Source: Myxocyprinus asiaticus
Lineage: Eukaryota; Chordata; Actinopteri; Cypriniformes; Catostomidae
Assembly: GCF_019703515.2 (NCBI RefSeq)
Contig: NC_059379.1
Location: 21,689,880 to 21,753,879 of the forward strand
Length of the DNA stretch: 64,000 nucleotides
Direction: 5' to 3'
This document shows positions 11,796 to 22,706 of this stretch, in pieces. A program made the position numbers and the translations under genes. Every line of letters begins with the position of its first letter. Positions within the stretch are counted from its first letter, which is position 1. The notes under the pieces were generated by a model. The model searched no databases. It was not told where the DNA came from and worked only from the letters and a program-made list of their open reading frames with translations.

Positions 11796-12128
11796 CGGAG
11801 CTGAACAGTCGATGCTCACTGAGCTGAATTCCCACGGCTGTTCATTCACCTCTGCTGGATCTGACGGCGCATTTCAGCGGCTTCTCCCCCCTCTGCACTG
11901 GTGCAGTGCAGAGAACGCCCCTGGGCACTTCGGCAGAAATAAAAGAGTATATTTCTCTAAAAGAGTATATTCCTCAAAAAGAGAATATTTCTCTAAAAGA
12001 GCGGCACACACGGAACGTCTTTTTAAAGACGCGTCTTTTTAAAGACGCCTTTCCGTTTGTGTATTATTCCTGGTTGCGCTCATTATTTCTCACCCTCTGA
12101 CTTCTTTCGTGTCTGGGCGCTGCTCACA

Positions 12129-12219
12129 TGGAGACAGCGTTCGTGGATGGGTCATGTACTCATTGCGAGAACATGTCCATGGCATCGATGCAGTCGCGGC
12201 TTACTTTCATAAGAAAGCA
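12129..12219 (+). pseudogene. gag 5' fragment (copy B)
   Basis: An ATG at 12129 opens METAFVDGSCTHCENMSMASM, the best-preserved gag N-terminus in the window, with a C-x-x-C pair. The frame is cut by the deletion at about 12219, where RT sequence begins out of its normal context. Nothing of the conserved C-terminal gag block remains. Confidence 0.75.
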
Positions 12220-13104
12220 GCCGACTAGGGCTTCGGGTCAGCTGGGAAAAGAGTAAGCTCCTCCCGGTTCAGAGCATCCCTTTTCTCGGTTTGGAGTTGG
12301 ACTCAGTCTCGTTGACGACGTGCCTCACGAACGAGCGCGCAGTCAGTGCTAACCTGTTTGAAGGCGTTCAAACAGAAAACAGCGGTTCCACTGAAACTCT
12401 TTCAGAGGCTCCTGGGGCATATGTCATCCTCAGCAGTGGCCACTCCACTCGGGTTGATGCATATGAGACCGCTTCAGCACTTCCTTCAGACTTGAGTCCC
12501 GAGATGGGCATGGCGCCGTGGGACACATCGCGTGGCCATCGCGCCGATCTGTCACCGCCTCTTCAGCCCTTGGACCGACCTCACATTTCTACGGGCAGGC
12601 GTTCCCCTAGAGCAGATATCCAGGGCGTCGTGGTTACAACAGACGCCTCCAATACGGGCTCAGGCGCTGTAGCCACTCATGTCCCGGGCGACCTCAACAC
12701 TGCAGCGGACGCGCTGTCACAGCAGGTTACCTGCAGGGGAGATTGGAGACTCCACCCTAAGGTGGTCCAGCTGATCTGGAGTCGATTCGGGCAGGCACAG
12801 GTAGACCTGTTCGCCTCCCAAGAATCCTCCCACTGCCCGCTCTGGTACACCCTGACCGAAGCACCTCTCGGTATAGAAGCGCTGGCACACAGCTGGCCCC
12901 CTGGACTTCACAAATATGCGTTTCCCCCACTGAGCCTACTTGTACAGACCCTGTGCAAGGTCAGGGAGGACGAGGAGCAGGTCATCCTGGTTGTACCCTA
13001 CTGGCCCACCCAGACGATGTCTGGCCCCTGGACGGGACGTGGAAGACCACCCGCGGTGGTAGACATGATAACTCAGGCTAGGGCCCCCTCTACGAGGCAC
13101 CTGT
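12220..13104 (+). pseudogene. RT/RNase H/Dam-like remnants (copy B)
   Basis: Sequence resumes at the RT thumb region, loses frame shortly after ELDSVSL (12291), and retains one RNase H motif (TTDASNTGSGA, about 12638). It then jumps to the DALSQQVT motif. The Dam-like tail is well kept: VDLFASQESSHCPLWY, GIEALAHSW, YAFPPLSL and VVPYWPTQTM (12800-13015). The YLDD region is deleted, so no polymerase could be made. Confidence 0.85.
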
Positions 13105-13914
13105 ATGCCTTTAAGTGGCGTCTTTAAGTTAGCAGCACACCACGACACAGTGGACGGTAAGTCCTTAGGGAAGCACAACCTGATCATCAGGTTCCTGAGA
13201 GGCGCCAGGAGGTTGAATCCCTTCAGACCGCACCTCGTTCCCTCATGGGACCTCTCTGTAGTTCTTTTGGGTCTACAGAGAGCCCCCTTTGAGCCATTGC
13301 AGTCAGCTGAGCTTAAAGAACTCTCTTTGAAGACTGCCCTCCTGACTGTGCTCACTTCCATCAAGAGGGTAGGAGACCTGCAAGCGTTCTCTGTCAGCGA
13401 AACGTGCCTGGAGTTCGGTCCGGGGTACTCTCACGTGATCCTGAGACCCCGACCGGGCTATGTGCCCAAGGTTCCCACGACCCCTTTTAGGGACCAGGTG
13501 GTGAACCTGCAAGCGCTGCCCCAGGAGGAGGCAGACCCAGCCCTGTCGTTGCTGTGTCCGGTGCACGCTTTATGCATCTATTTGGATCACAAGCAGAGCT
13601 TTAGAGACTCTGAGCAGCTCTTTGTCTGCTTTAGTGGACAGCGGAAAGGAAGCGCTGTCTCCAAGCAGAGGATCGCCCACTGGCTCATTGACGCCATAAC
13701 AATGGCATATCACGCCCAGGACGTGCCGCCCCCGGTAGGGCAACAGGCCCATTCTACCAAGGGTGTAGCGGCCTCCTGGGCCTTGACCAGTGGCACCTCT
13801 CTAACAGACATTTGCAGAGCAACGGGCTGGGCAACACCCAACATCTTTGCGAGGTTCTACAATCTCCGGATGGAACCGGTTTCGTCCCGTGTAGTGGCAC
13901 GCACAAGCAGGTAA
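13105..13914 (+). CDS. DIRS tyrosine recombinase catalytic domain, N-terminally truncated
   Basis: This 269-codon uninterrupted frame is the longest recombinase reading frame in the window. The family integrates circular DNA by site-specific recombination through a covalent tyrosine intermediate. Catalytic positions are Arg in SIKRVGDL (13364-13366), His in AHSTK (13750-13752) and Tyr in FARFYNL (13858-13860). The second Arg of the HxxR motif, present in C, D and E (HSTR/HSIR), is Lys here. The first seven codons are an accident of a deletion that removed the N-terminal DNA-binding part (compare 59674-59820). Natural translation would need a start that no longer exists in frame. It is best regarded as an open but probably inactive relic. 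Confidence 0.85.
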   Translation: MPLSGVFKLAAHHDTVDGKSLGKHNLIIRFLRGARRLNPFRPHLVPSWDLSVVLLGLQRAPFEPLQSAELKELSLKTALLTVLTSIKRVGDLQAFSVSETCLEFGPGYSHVILRPRPGYVPKVPTTPFRDQVVNLQALPQEEADPALSLLCPVHALCIYLDHKQSFRDSEQLFVCFSGQRKGSAVSKQRIAHWLIDAITMAYHAQDVPPPVGQQAHSTKGVAASWALTSGTSLTDICRATGWATPNIFARFYNLRMEPVSSRVVARTSR

Positions 13915-14687
13915 GTCCAGGACTGCCAGCCGGGTGTATCGCTTGCGAATAGTGCCTTTCACCTTCCCTGAGCTGAAGTCATGCGCCGTTGACTCCTAGT
14001 AGTGTTCACAAACTGTGTTCCCTGGTTGATTTCCTCCGAACCCTGTGGCAGAGGAGTTTGTGGAGAAACTCACTGCCGGCTCAGTACACCTGCTAACTAA
14101 GCCCTGTACTGGGGTAGGTGTTCCGCATGTGGTGGTTCCCCGTAGGTAACCCTATGCGACATATATCTTCTGCTAATTCGTTTCACTGTTGGTAAACTGC
14201 GTCTTCCTTGGGCAGAGACCCCTCTGCCCCAGTCAACATGCTTGTAGTAACTCCTCCCCCATAGGGTAGGACCTACTGGCCTACCATGGGACTTCTCCAC
14301 ATGGCATACTTCTGACAAAGCTCAGCAAGACCATGTGACATATTTCCACTTAAATACCCCCCCCCCGGGTTGGGTGTGGTCTCCACGGTGTCTTCCCCTT
14401 GGGAGGGACACCCCCCCGACTAGACCTGGTGGCCCCAGTCAGTTAATTCCCTTTTTTTTGGGGAGAGGGAAAAAAAGGGGGATAAGAGGCCACGACTGGG
14501 CTAGCCCGTCTCTATCTTTTGGGTTGTCGACTTGTCCCCAAAAGGCCATTTGACACTCATAACATTGTTGGGGGAGGTTACGTGTCAGCCTGGTGCGGTG
14601 GCTACGAGGCACACAGTGGTCTGCCCGTCACACACCGCCAGTTCACGTAACACAGTTTAGCCAGTTGTGTCGTTTCGTATAGGGACC
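13915..14687 (+). other. 3' untranslated region of copy B
   Basis: Conserved non-coding tail, homologous to 60594-61349 in copy G. No gene seen. Confidence 0.75.
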
Positions 14688-14790
14688 CCTAGTGTCACTA
14701 CATCAACACAACGTCGAGTGAGTGACAGATAGGGAATGTCCTGGTTACTTGCGTAACCTCTGTTCCCTGATGGAGGGAATGAGACGTTGT
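14688..14790 (+). repeat. DIRS internal complementary region (copy B)
   Basis: Complement of the left tip (to 14737) joined to complement of the right tip (from 14738). The right half reads CCTGGTTACTTGCGTAACC, the same variant as this copy's own right tip (15036-15066) and different from the ATGGTTACTGGTGTAACC of copies C, D and G. Confidence 0.9.
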
Positions 14791-14861
14791 GTCCCTCCTG
14801 CCACAATGCTGAACTACCCGCTGAAATGGCCAGGACCTTGTATCGGCTCCTCGGCACAAAA

Positions 14862-15066
14862 CCTGAATTAGTGGTTGCATACCAGCTCCTTTTATACCCG
14901 TATGTCCGGGGGAGTGGTATGCAAATACCACTCGCCAATTTTCATTGGCCTTTTATCAAAGACCAGAGGTGTCTCGGGCTCCCAAGAGTGACCCCTAGTA
15001 TCACTACATCGACACAACGTCTCCTTCCCTCCATCAAGGAATGGAGGTTACGCAAGTAACCAGGAT
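14862..15066 (-). repeat. Right inverted terminal repeat of copy B
   Basis: Inverse of the left promoter repeat, then the right tip with GGTTAC/GTAACC and the adjacent hairpin. It ends at 15066 and is followed by GTT. Confidence 0.9.
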
Positions 15067-15183
15067 GTTTCAGGCTGCAGATGATGTTTGGACCACTCAA
15101 CATGGGACAGATCTGGGACAATGATAATCAGTACATAGATTCAGAATTTATAATGCTAAATTTTATTTTAACATGGTTGGCAG

Positions 15184-17310
15184 TAGTGCTGTCAAAAGCA
15201 CCGGTACTTCGGTACCAAGGCGATACTGAAATAAAAAAGATGTAACGATACCATTGTTTCCGAGCACAGACTTAATTCGGTAACCACACACTGTCTTACT
15301 GACACATGACTGCTTTCAAATGCACACATGCTTATTTGAGTGTGTGGTCTGTTACTCTTTTTACACTGAAATGCACAAGTAATCAAATTAAAATCGTGAT
15401 ATGACCCAGTGTGATTATTAAACCTCGAAAGGCTGCAATTTTATTCTGTGTGCTTTAAATGAATATGTGAAACAGACCGCTTCTACACTGGAAACTCCAC
15501 AGACTATGATAATCATTCAAGTTGTGTGAGATGACAGAGCAGTGCACTAAACCACTGTGAAGTGTAGGCACCGTACATATTACATGTAAACTAGGGCTGT
15601 CAACTGATTAAAATATTTAATTGCATATTTTTTTGTAGTTAATTGCGATCAATCGCAATATCTTTATAAAAATGAGTGGACAAAATATGCTTCATTCAGA
15701 TGTATTTTTCAGTCATCCACACAAAACCTACATCACCAAGAGAGCTGAACAACAGAAAATGAACACAGCACAACTCAAATCAAATGATGTACAAAATATG
15801 ATAGTTGTATGTGTACTATGACAGGATTTATTTGCTTCTTTTTATGGAGCTTTGACAGAAATGCAAAAAAGTCTGCACTGTAATTTACAACTGACAACTC
15901 AAAATTCATCAAAAACTCCTATTAGACCTCAGTCACAATTGTAACCAGTGGGATGAAATGGGGTTAATGACAGTGTAGATTACCTGCAGGGTTCCATCAA
16001 TGTCTCCAACTTCTGCACTGGCTAGTGCACTATTAAACAGTAATGCTGTGACAGAACCTTGGAGACAGCAGCAGGGTGTCCGTTAGCCAGTAATCAGTAC
16101 CGCCCCTCCCTATACGCATATTACGCAGTCTGCGAAGTACAACAACTCCCTAGGGGGCACCAGAAACTCCATCGGCTGCCCTTACTGGCACGTTATATGT
16201 TATTCAAGGACCTGGTAGCAGTCGCGGAACAAAGACCATCACCTCGTGCCCGCACTTTCACTTCTCACTCGCACCACGGCTCGCAACTTTTGCCTTGCGT
16301 TCGAACCGTGCCTCGCAGTGCAAGGCTGGTTTTAAATGGCAGCTGTCTTGTCACTGCAATGGTGTTACAATGATAGGAACTCTATCTGTTCTTTGCAGAC
16401 TTGTTCTACTGCTATGCTACATTGATAAAATGCTTGGTGCATGTCTCCCACCATCTGTTTTCCCGACGGCAATGCATGTGACATTAGCTGTGTTTGTACG
16501 AATTGACTCGCTTCTCATGAAGTACGGTTTATTCAAAGGGTCATATTATGTGTTGACAGTGTTAAAAAAATGTGTGCCGTTAAAACGAATTTTGCCTTAA
16601 TGCATTAATAACGCATTAACTTCAACAACACTAATGTAAACTATATATTATCTAATCAAATCACACCATTTGCACTTTTTACGATCACACTGGGCCATGT
16701 AGTGAACTTTTTATCTGGAGAAGTTAAACTTCCGTCAAAAACACACATCAAAATAAAAGCACGATTCATTATAAAAGCTAGATGCCTGAAATTGAAGAAA
16801 TATATTAAAACTGTATAATAAAATGTAATACTCACTGTAGTAGTAATAATAATAAATAAATAAATGACTAATGAATAATGACTGTAATATAAATAAAATT
16901 AAGCAATAGTGCTTTTGTAGGCTACTGAATAAATGTTTGTTTAAAAATGCAATGGTATGTAGAAAAGTAAAAGTAATTTGATTAGACACCTCTTTGATAA
17001 TGAAATTAAATAAAAATTTAAAACATGGAATTCTGGGGGGGGGGGGGGAAAAAGGATTTGGGGAAAAATAAAACAGATTTCAGTAGGGCCCTGCTTAAAA
17101 ACAAACAAGTGTTAGAAACACTTGAAGGAAACATACATATCTTTTAATTTATTATTTACATTAAAATGTAACTTTAAATAGGCTGAAGGAGTGTGCTCTA
17201 TAGCACATTACCATATTAGCAAATTATTTTCTGCAGTATTGAAATGGTATAGAGAACTGTGAAATTTCACTGGTCTCGGTACCGACAATTTTGGTACCAT
17301 GACAACACTA
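15184..17310. mobile_element. Non-autonomous hAT-type transposon
   Basis: Termini are TAGTGCTGTCAAAAG at the left and the inverse of TAGTGTTGTCATGG at the right. Both are flanked by a perfect 8-bp duplication GTTGGCAG (15176-15183 and 17311-17318), which is the hAT signature. Subterminal GGTACCG-type sequence is inverted between the ends. No transposase-like frame is present. A second hAT element is nested within it, and a poly-G run lies at 17034-17048. Confidence 0.9.
15592..16633. mobile_element. Nested hAT-type element
   Basis: Ends are TAGGGCTGTCAAC and the inverse of TAGTGTTGTTGAAG, with a perfect 8-bp duplication ATGTAAAC at 15584-15591 and 16634-16641. Subterminal AT-rich sequence around ATTAA/ATTGCG is typical of these families. 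The interior open frames (for example 16059-16373) resemble no transposase, so the element is non-autonomous. It inserted into the larger hAT element. Confidence 0.9.
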
Positions 17311-17439
17311 GTTGGCAGGTATTAGGTGATGCTGGCCATTACTTTGAATTAGAATTATTTATTCAGCTTTAAAGAAAATCAGCTGTAATGTCTGTAATGT
17401 CTCAAACATGAATAACCAACACTCCTGGAAACATAAAAA

Positions 17440-17623
17440 TTTTCGGCATATTGCGGTGCCGTTTTGTGGCCCGTTCTGCATAACGCGGCGGGTCATTTCA
17501 GCTTAACGCGGCCCATTCGGCCTGTTCCGCCCAGTTCTCCCGATGGCCGGTCCACCCCTGATCGGCCCCAAAGTGCGTCAGCCCACCGGGAAAATGCCGG
17601 TATGCCAGATTACCAATCCAGCC
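17440..17623 (-). repeat. GC-rich dispersed repeat, copy 1
   Basis: The sequence matches 62371-62537 in reverse orientation. On the minus strand it starts CAGGGCTGGATTGGTAATCTGG and contains the CCCGGTGGG and GATCAGGGGTGGAC blocks. It stands out by GC content from its surroundings. The open frames across it are probably incidental. Confidence 0.8.
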
Positions 17624-17624
17624 C

Positions 17625-18000
17625 TGCTTACCAATGGTACATTTATGGTAAATCTGTTGTACCTACAGACAAATGTAAAAAGATGTAAGGAGGGCAATAT
17701 CATGGCACATACAAATCAGTTAAGAGAATTAGTGTTCAGTTAAAGATAGTTTGGTAAGGTGAAATGCAATGGTATTAACCAATGGCTGACCAATAAGTAA
17801 TTTTTTTATTTACTCAGTAAGTAATTCATCAATGTTAATTCCCTGGAAACAGGACTGTAAAATAACATGCACCATTGTACGTAACCATTACATAGGAATA
17901 ACCAGCTCTTTATCCTTTGTAGTATGCATAGTACATATATGCCACATTTGTCTGTAGGTACAACATATTTACCTTGTGTTTACCATTGGTAAGTACAGTA
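17625..18000. repeat. Foldback repeat with GTTGTACCTACAGACAAATG arms
   Basis: A left arm (17627-17676) is the near-inverse of a right arm (17945-17995). A third arm-like copy lies at 19019-19046 and a fourth, weaker one at about 19095-19135. This is consistent with a small inverted-repeat element and fragments of its relatives. Confidence 0.6.
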
Positions 18001-18032
18001 ATGTTTTGTATAAGTTACCATGTACGTATACC

Positions 18033-18160
18033 TAGGGCTGTCATGATTATGAATTTTGGCTGACAATTAATTGTCAAACAAATAATTGCGATTATGATGA
18101 TTAATTGTCACTTTTAGGGCTTTCACGATTAATTATCAAATTAATTGTCATATTTCTTAA
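18033..18160 (+). repeat. hAT-like left-end fragments
   Basis: Two TAGGGCT-starting stretches (about 18033 and 18116) read like hAT termini followed by ATTAATTGTCA-type subterminal sequence. I found no matching right end or duplication, so these are probably truncated. Confidence 0.4.
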
Positions 18161-18464
18161 GGTGCATGTGTACTTCATACACCTTAAAAAGTCATTTTTA
18201 CATATTTAACTTCAAATATATGAATCAAATAATAAAATAGGGATATATGATTTCCTTTTAAGGCTTTAAAACTTATGTATTACATTAAAAATAATGTTTG
18301 AAATATCAAAATATTTCTAAACACTTAAAATATGTCTCTCTTTTTGGTCAACTTTATTTTTGGTCAATTTTACATTTACACTGTTGGTTTTGAAACTCAT
18401 ATTTTAGATTTTATATAATATAATTATATAAAAAAAAACTTTTTTAATATGTTTTTTAATAAAT

Positions 18465-18510
18465 ATTATATTATATTATATTATATTATATTATATTATA
18501 TTATATTATA
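18465..18510. repeat. (TATAT)n-type microsatellite
   Basis: Tandem five-base TTATA units form the run. Confidence 0.9.
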
Positions 18511-20079
18511 CTGTATAAACAATAGTAAAATATTTCTGTCCTAATTTCTTCACTTTCAGACATTTTTTTTTATGCTCTTTGATTAAACGTACAAGTGCTT
18601 ATTTCTCATGAAGCAAAACATTTGAGATTTCGTTTCATAATTTTATCACTCCACAGAAAGAGTATGCATGCATCTCCTTGTCTTTGTCACGATTTAAAGT
18701 GAAGTCGGATCTTTTTGCATTCACTATAAAAGTTTATATCTGCTCGCTTATATTTTTGCGGGAGTTTAGTGTGAGCCTGTGCTGGATGCGTGCATCAGAG
18801 CACTTAAGAAGCGCTTCACGTGCTCTTGCAGACAGGAACTGCTCTGGTTGATATCCGTGGGGTGGCTCAGTGATGCTCGGTGTTCAACTGAATGACACAC
18901 AAATGCACCGTTGATGGCATTTATATATTCGCTTAAAATTCCCTTATTTTATCTAATTTTATGTTATCTCAAATAACCGTGGTTAGATCAAATAAACGCA
19001 AACAGTTATTACCTCACACTTGTCTGTAGGTACAACAGTCATTTTCATAATAGCTACCATTTACGAACACTTCAGGTAAGTACTTCTTCTTACTACACAT
19101 TTAGGTACAACATATTTACTATATATGTACCAGGAAAGTACATGTACTATCAAATAAAGTGCTACCAAAGCTTTTTCTAAAATCCCTATGGAAAAAATGA
19201 AAGGGAAAATAAAAAAATCAAACACTAGCACATTTTTTTGCACTATGTAAAACATATATATCATTCTATCAGTTCCCACAAACCTCATGTATATCACTAC
19301 TTCAGTTATGATCTGTCTCATCAGGTTTCACCTTTCGACTAATGAATTTGAATGACTTTTCTATGACTTAACCAGTTGTAATTAATTGATACGTTTTTTT
19401 TTTTTTTTTTTTAAAAAGCATTCAATTTAGACCAATTTGCTAATGAATCATTCAGACCAATCTGTGAATCTGTTTCTGAGATTCATAAAAAATAACTAAA
19501 TCAAATTGCAAACAAGTTTTACTCTACACAAGCACAATATTTAGCCAATTAAATATTTTTAAAGCAGAGCATAAGTAGAAAAACGCATATTCACTCTAGT
19601 AATATCCAAGACTTTTCCAGGCCTGGAAAAAAAACTGTTAAAATTCCCTGATATATCTAAGCATTCCCTGACTGTGGGAACCCTGTTTTGATCTTTCTAT
19701 ACTTTTTTAGAATTTATGTCCGGTTAAAGCTAAACCATAGAGAGAACAACTATTCCTTACTCTGTTTTAGCTGGTTGTTTGTATCTTGATACAGGTCAGA
19801 GCTAAAACATGCAAAAAAAGAATACTTACAAAACATCATTACTATTGTCACTAAGGACAAAGTTTGGAGTGGTAGAAGATCAAAGCGTACACTAACAGTG
19901 GCCTCTGGCACTTTCCACACTGACTTGAAGAGCTACAGGACACTTTCGCTGCGAGATCCAAGCTTTGTTCAGCTGTGCTTTGATGCAAACTTCATGTCCT
20001 AATTTTACTTGGCACACTTGGTTTCTCAGACCACTGCTGCATTTCTCCTCCATCTGAGTCCAAATGTGTGTTTGTGCAT
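18511..20079. other. Non-coding interval
   Basis: I see no gene. Repeat-arm fragments lie at 19019-19135 and poly-T at 19387-19411. The remainder is AT-rich and unassigned. Confidence 0.5.
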
Positions 20080-21547
20080 CACAATCAGAATCAGCTTTAT
20101 TACCAAGTATGCTTATGCATACAAGGAATTTGTCTTGGTGACAGGAGCTTCCAGTGTACAACAATACAAAAACAATACAAAAACAGCAGCAAGATATAGA
20201 TAATAATAAAAAACAAAAAATAGTTATACACATACGTACATACACACACAGACACACACATATATACATACATACACACATGCATAGTGCAATCTAATAC
20301 AAATCTGTTATCTGTTATGTACATTGCAATTATAAATCTGTTATGTACAGTGCAAATGTTTATTTATTTATTTATTTTTTTGTTATTGTTTTTTTTTGTT
20401 TTTTTTTTTGTTGAGAGGAATGAAATGGCAGAAGAGGTTGGATGTGTTGGATAAATATAAAAAAGACTAAGCTGTGTATTGCACATAGTTACTCCTCAGT
20501 GGGGCAATTTAACTGTTCATGAGATGGATAGCCTGAGGGAAAAAAACTGTTCCTGTGCCTGATGGTTCTGGTGCTCAGAGCTCTGAAGCGTCGGCCAGAA
20601 GGCAACAGTTCAAAAAGGTAGTGGGCAGGGTGAGTGGGGTCCAGAGTGATTTTTCCAGCCTTTTTCCTCACTCTAGAAGTGTATAGTTCTTGAAGGGGGG
20701 CAGGGGGCAACCAATAATCCTCTCAGCAGTCCGAACTGTCCTTTGTAGTCTTCTGATGTCTGATTTCGTAGCTGAACCAAACCAGACAGTTATTAAAGTG
20801 CAGAGGACAGACTCAATGGCTACTGAGTAGAACTGTATCAGCAGCACCTGTGGCAGGTTGAACTTCCTCAACTAGCGAAGGAAGTACAACCTCTGCTGGG
20901 CCTTTTTCTGAGTCAATGTGTGTCTCCCACTTCAGGTCTTGTGAGATGGTAGTGCCCAGGAACCTGAATGACTCCACTGCTGCCACAGTGCTGTTTAGAA
21001 TGGTGAGGGGGGTCAGTGTTGGGGTGTTCCTCCTAAAGTCCACAATTATCTCCACCGTTTTGAGCGTGTTCAGCTCAAGGTTGTTTTGACTGCACCAGGC
21101 AGCCAGCTGTTCAACCTCCCTTCTGTATGCAGACTCATCGTCATCTCGGATGAGGCCGATGACAGTGGTGTCATCTGCAAATGTCAGGAGCTTGACAGAG
21201 GGGTCCAGTATAGCTGGGATGATGGTGTTGAAAGCCAAACTGAAGTCCACAAAAAGGATCCTTGCATATGTCCCTGGTCTGTCCAGATGTTGCAGGATAT
21301 GATGCAATCCCATGTTGACTGCATCATCCACAGACCTGTTTGCTCAATAAGCAAATTGAAGGGGATCTAGAAATAGTCCAGTGATGTTCTTCAGGTGGGC
21401 CAACACCAGTCTCTCAAATGATTTCATAACCACAGACATCAGGGCGACAGGTCTGTAGTCAATAAGTCCTTTGATATCTCCTTTTGTTCTCAGTGTGTGA
21501 AGGACTTTTATGAGAGCTCCATTCATATTTCCTCTCAAGGCACTCAC
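20080..21547 (-). mobile_element. LINE fragment, CR1/L2/Rex-like
   Basis: The minus strand carries the C-terminal half of a LINE ORF2 followed by a 3' untranslated region. The 3' end is near 20080 and has AATAAAGCTGATTCTGATTG, resembling the short ATTCTG-type tails of CR1-like elements. The 5' part is missing, as usual for reverse-transcribed LINE copies. A CA-rich run (20220-20285) lies in the 3' untranslated region. The clade call is by motif memory and not resolved between CR1, L2 and Rex. Confidence 0.75.
20489..21547 (-). pseudogene. LINE reverse transcriptase pseudogene
   Basis: Reading on the minus strand there is IDYRPVALMSVVMKSFERL (about 21460), DPLQFAY followed by a stop (21344), VDDAVN-like sequence, and motif A ARILFVDFSLAFNTI (about 21230-21280). 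Motif C (LTFADDTTVIGLI) follows motif A almost at once, so about 90 residues including motif B are deleted. Further on are NNLELNTLKT and FRFLGTTISQDLKWE, a frame change, then the C-terminal TKSDIRRLQRTVRTAERIIG and SGRRFRAL. The enzyme would have primed reverse transcription at a nicked target. The deletion and stops make it dead. Confidence 0.88.
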
Positions 21548-21907
21548 TACAAAGTCTTCACAGGAAGAATTAGAACTTCAGCGATGGACAAGAAAACACT
21601 TGAGTGTTCTCTTGCAGTCTGCTCCGTGTGCTGTGCTCGATACAGTGAGATGGAATTATTGCAGGGAAGAAGTCTGTGTCTCGCACGCATCTCACCTTCG
21701 CCAATTACAGCCATGGGAGAGACAGACAATGGATCAAGCATGGTAAAATTGAGGGAAGAGCCAGAGTTGAGGTCACATTCACATCACGTGTGAGCTGTAG
21801 GTACAGACACTGAAGAAAAAATAGTACTAGGGTACCAATCTTTAAGAACAACCCACAATGCTGTACAAAAGTGCTGAGAAAATGGCAATGGAGTATTAGG
21901 TTAGACC
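21548..21907. other. Unassigned spacer
   Basis: Two overlapping plus-strand frames of 78 and 98 codons span this stretch, but I recognise no domain and no splice-flanked exon structure. Confidence 0.4.
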
Positions 21908-22322
21908 TAGAGCTGGGTATTGTTACAGATTTCCCAATTCGATTTGATTCTGGTTCACAAGCTTTCGATTCAATATTGATTCATAAGGGTATATTTCAGT
22001 TATAATGTCCCTTTTGCTTACATATGAAAGAAATTCTCTCCCAGCTTATGCTTATGCCTTATACAGGGGACCTTCTAACTTGGTACATTACGAAAATATA
22101 AATTTGACTAATTACATTTAATTAGTTTTTCATCATTTTGATGACATGTTGTCTTTTTAAAAATAAACAAATTCATGTATTCAATCAATAAATAAGATAT
22201 TATATTTCATATATTTTTTGTTACATGTTTATTGTTTAATTGCATAATTTGTACTATTTACAAGTATTTACATTGATTTGTTGAACATGTGCTAAAAGCC
22301 GGTATTGTCTCTTTAACAAAAC

Positions 22323-22530
22323 GTCATGGTTACTGGTGTAACCTCCGTTCCCTGATGGAGGGAACGAGACGTTGGTGTCGATGTAGTGACACTAGGGGTC
22401 ACTCTTGGGAGCCCGAGACACCTCTGGTCTTTGATAAAAGGCCAATGAAAATTGGCGAGTGGTATTTGCATGCCACTCCCCCGAACATACGGGTATAAAA
22501 GGAGCTGGTATGCAACCACTCATTCAGGTT
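22323..22530 (+). repeat. Right inverted terminal repeat of copy C
   Basis: Right tip with twin hairpins (22323-22370), then promoter-bearing repeat sequence reading rightward (TATAAAA about 22494-22500). It is antisense with respect to the element's genes. Confidence 0.9.
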
Positions 22531-22597
22531 TTACGCTGAGGAGCCGATATAAGGTCCGGCCATTTCAGCGGGTAGTTCAGCGTTGTGGCAGGAGGGA

Positions 22598-22706
22598 CCA
22601 ACGTCTCGTTCCCTCCATCAGAGAACGGAGGTTACACCAGTAACCATGACGTTCCCTATCTGTCACTCATTCGACGTTGGTGTCGATGTAGTGACACTAG
22701 GGGTCC
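22598..22706 (-). repeat. DIRS internal complementary region (copy C)
   Basis: The two halves meet at 22650/22651 (CCATGAC-GTTCCC). The first half repeats the right tip and the second the left tip, including the GTTGGTGTCGATG variant found at this copy's own left end. Confidence 0.9.

Larger units (their letters stand above)
11605..15066 (+). mobile_element. DIRS-like copy B, internally deleted (3462 bp)
   Basis: Both ends are present: left tip GTTCCCTATC at 11605 and right tip ending at 15066, followed by GTT (15067-15069). A large deletion near 12219 fuses the start of gag to the late part of RT. A second deletion in RNase H joins 12667 to the DALSQQ region, and a third near 13128 removes the N-terminal part of the recombinase. 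What remains is leader, fragments of RNase H and Dam-like tail, and a recombinase catalytic domain. The ends, ICR and promoter are intact, so it could in principle have been moved by proteins from another copy. Confidence 0.92.

Noticed and set aside
13159..13166. Splice donor GGTAAGT in the recombinase gene (also in C-G)
   Set aside because: It matches the donor consensus, but the sequence encodes the conserved DGKSLGKH in frame and no convincing acceptor restores the broken frames.
16059..16600. ORFs inside the nested hAT as a transposase
   Set aside because: No hAT dimerisation or zinc-finger motifs, and too short; the element appears non-autonomous.
22323..22650. A stand-alone 326-bp inverted-repeat element (GTCATGGTTAC...GTAACCATGAC) next to each DIRS copy
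   Set aside because: It always sits at the DIRS right end and contains the DIRS promoter repeat inverted. It is the second half of the ICR plus the right terminal repeat, so it is part of the DIRS element.
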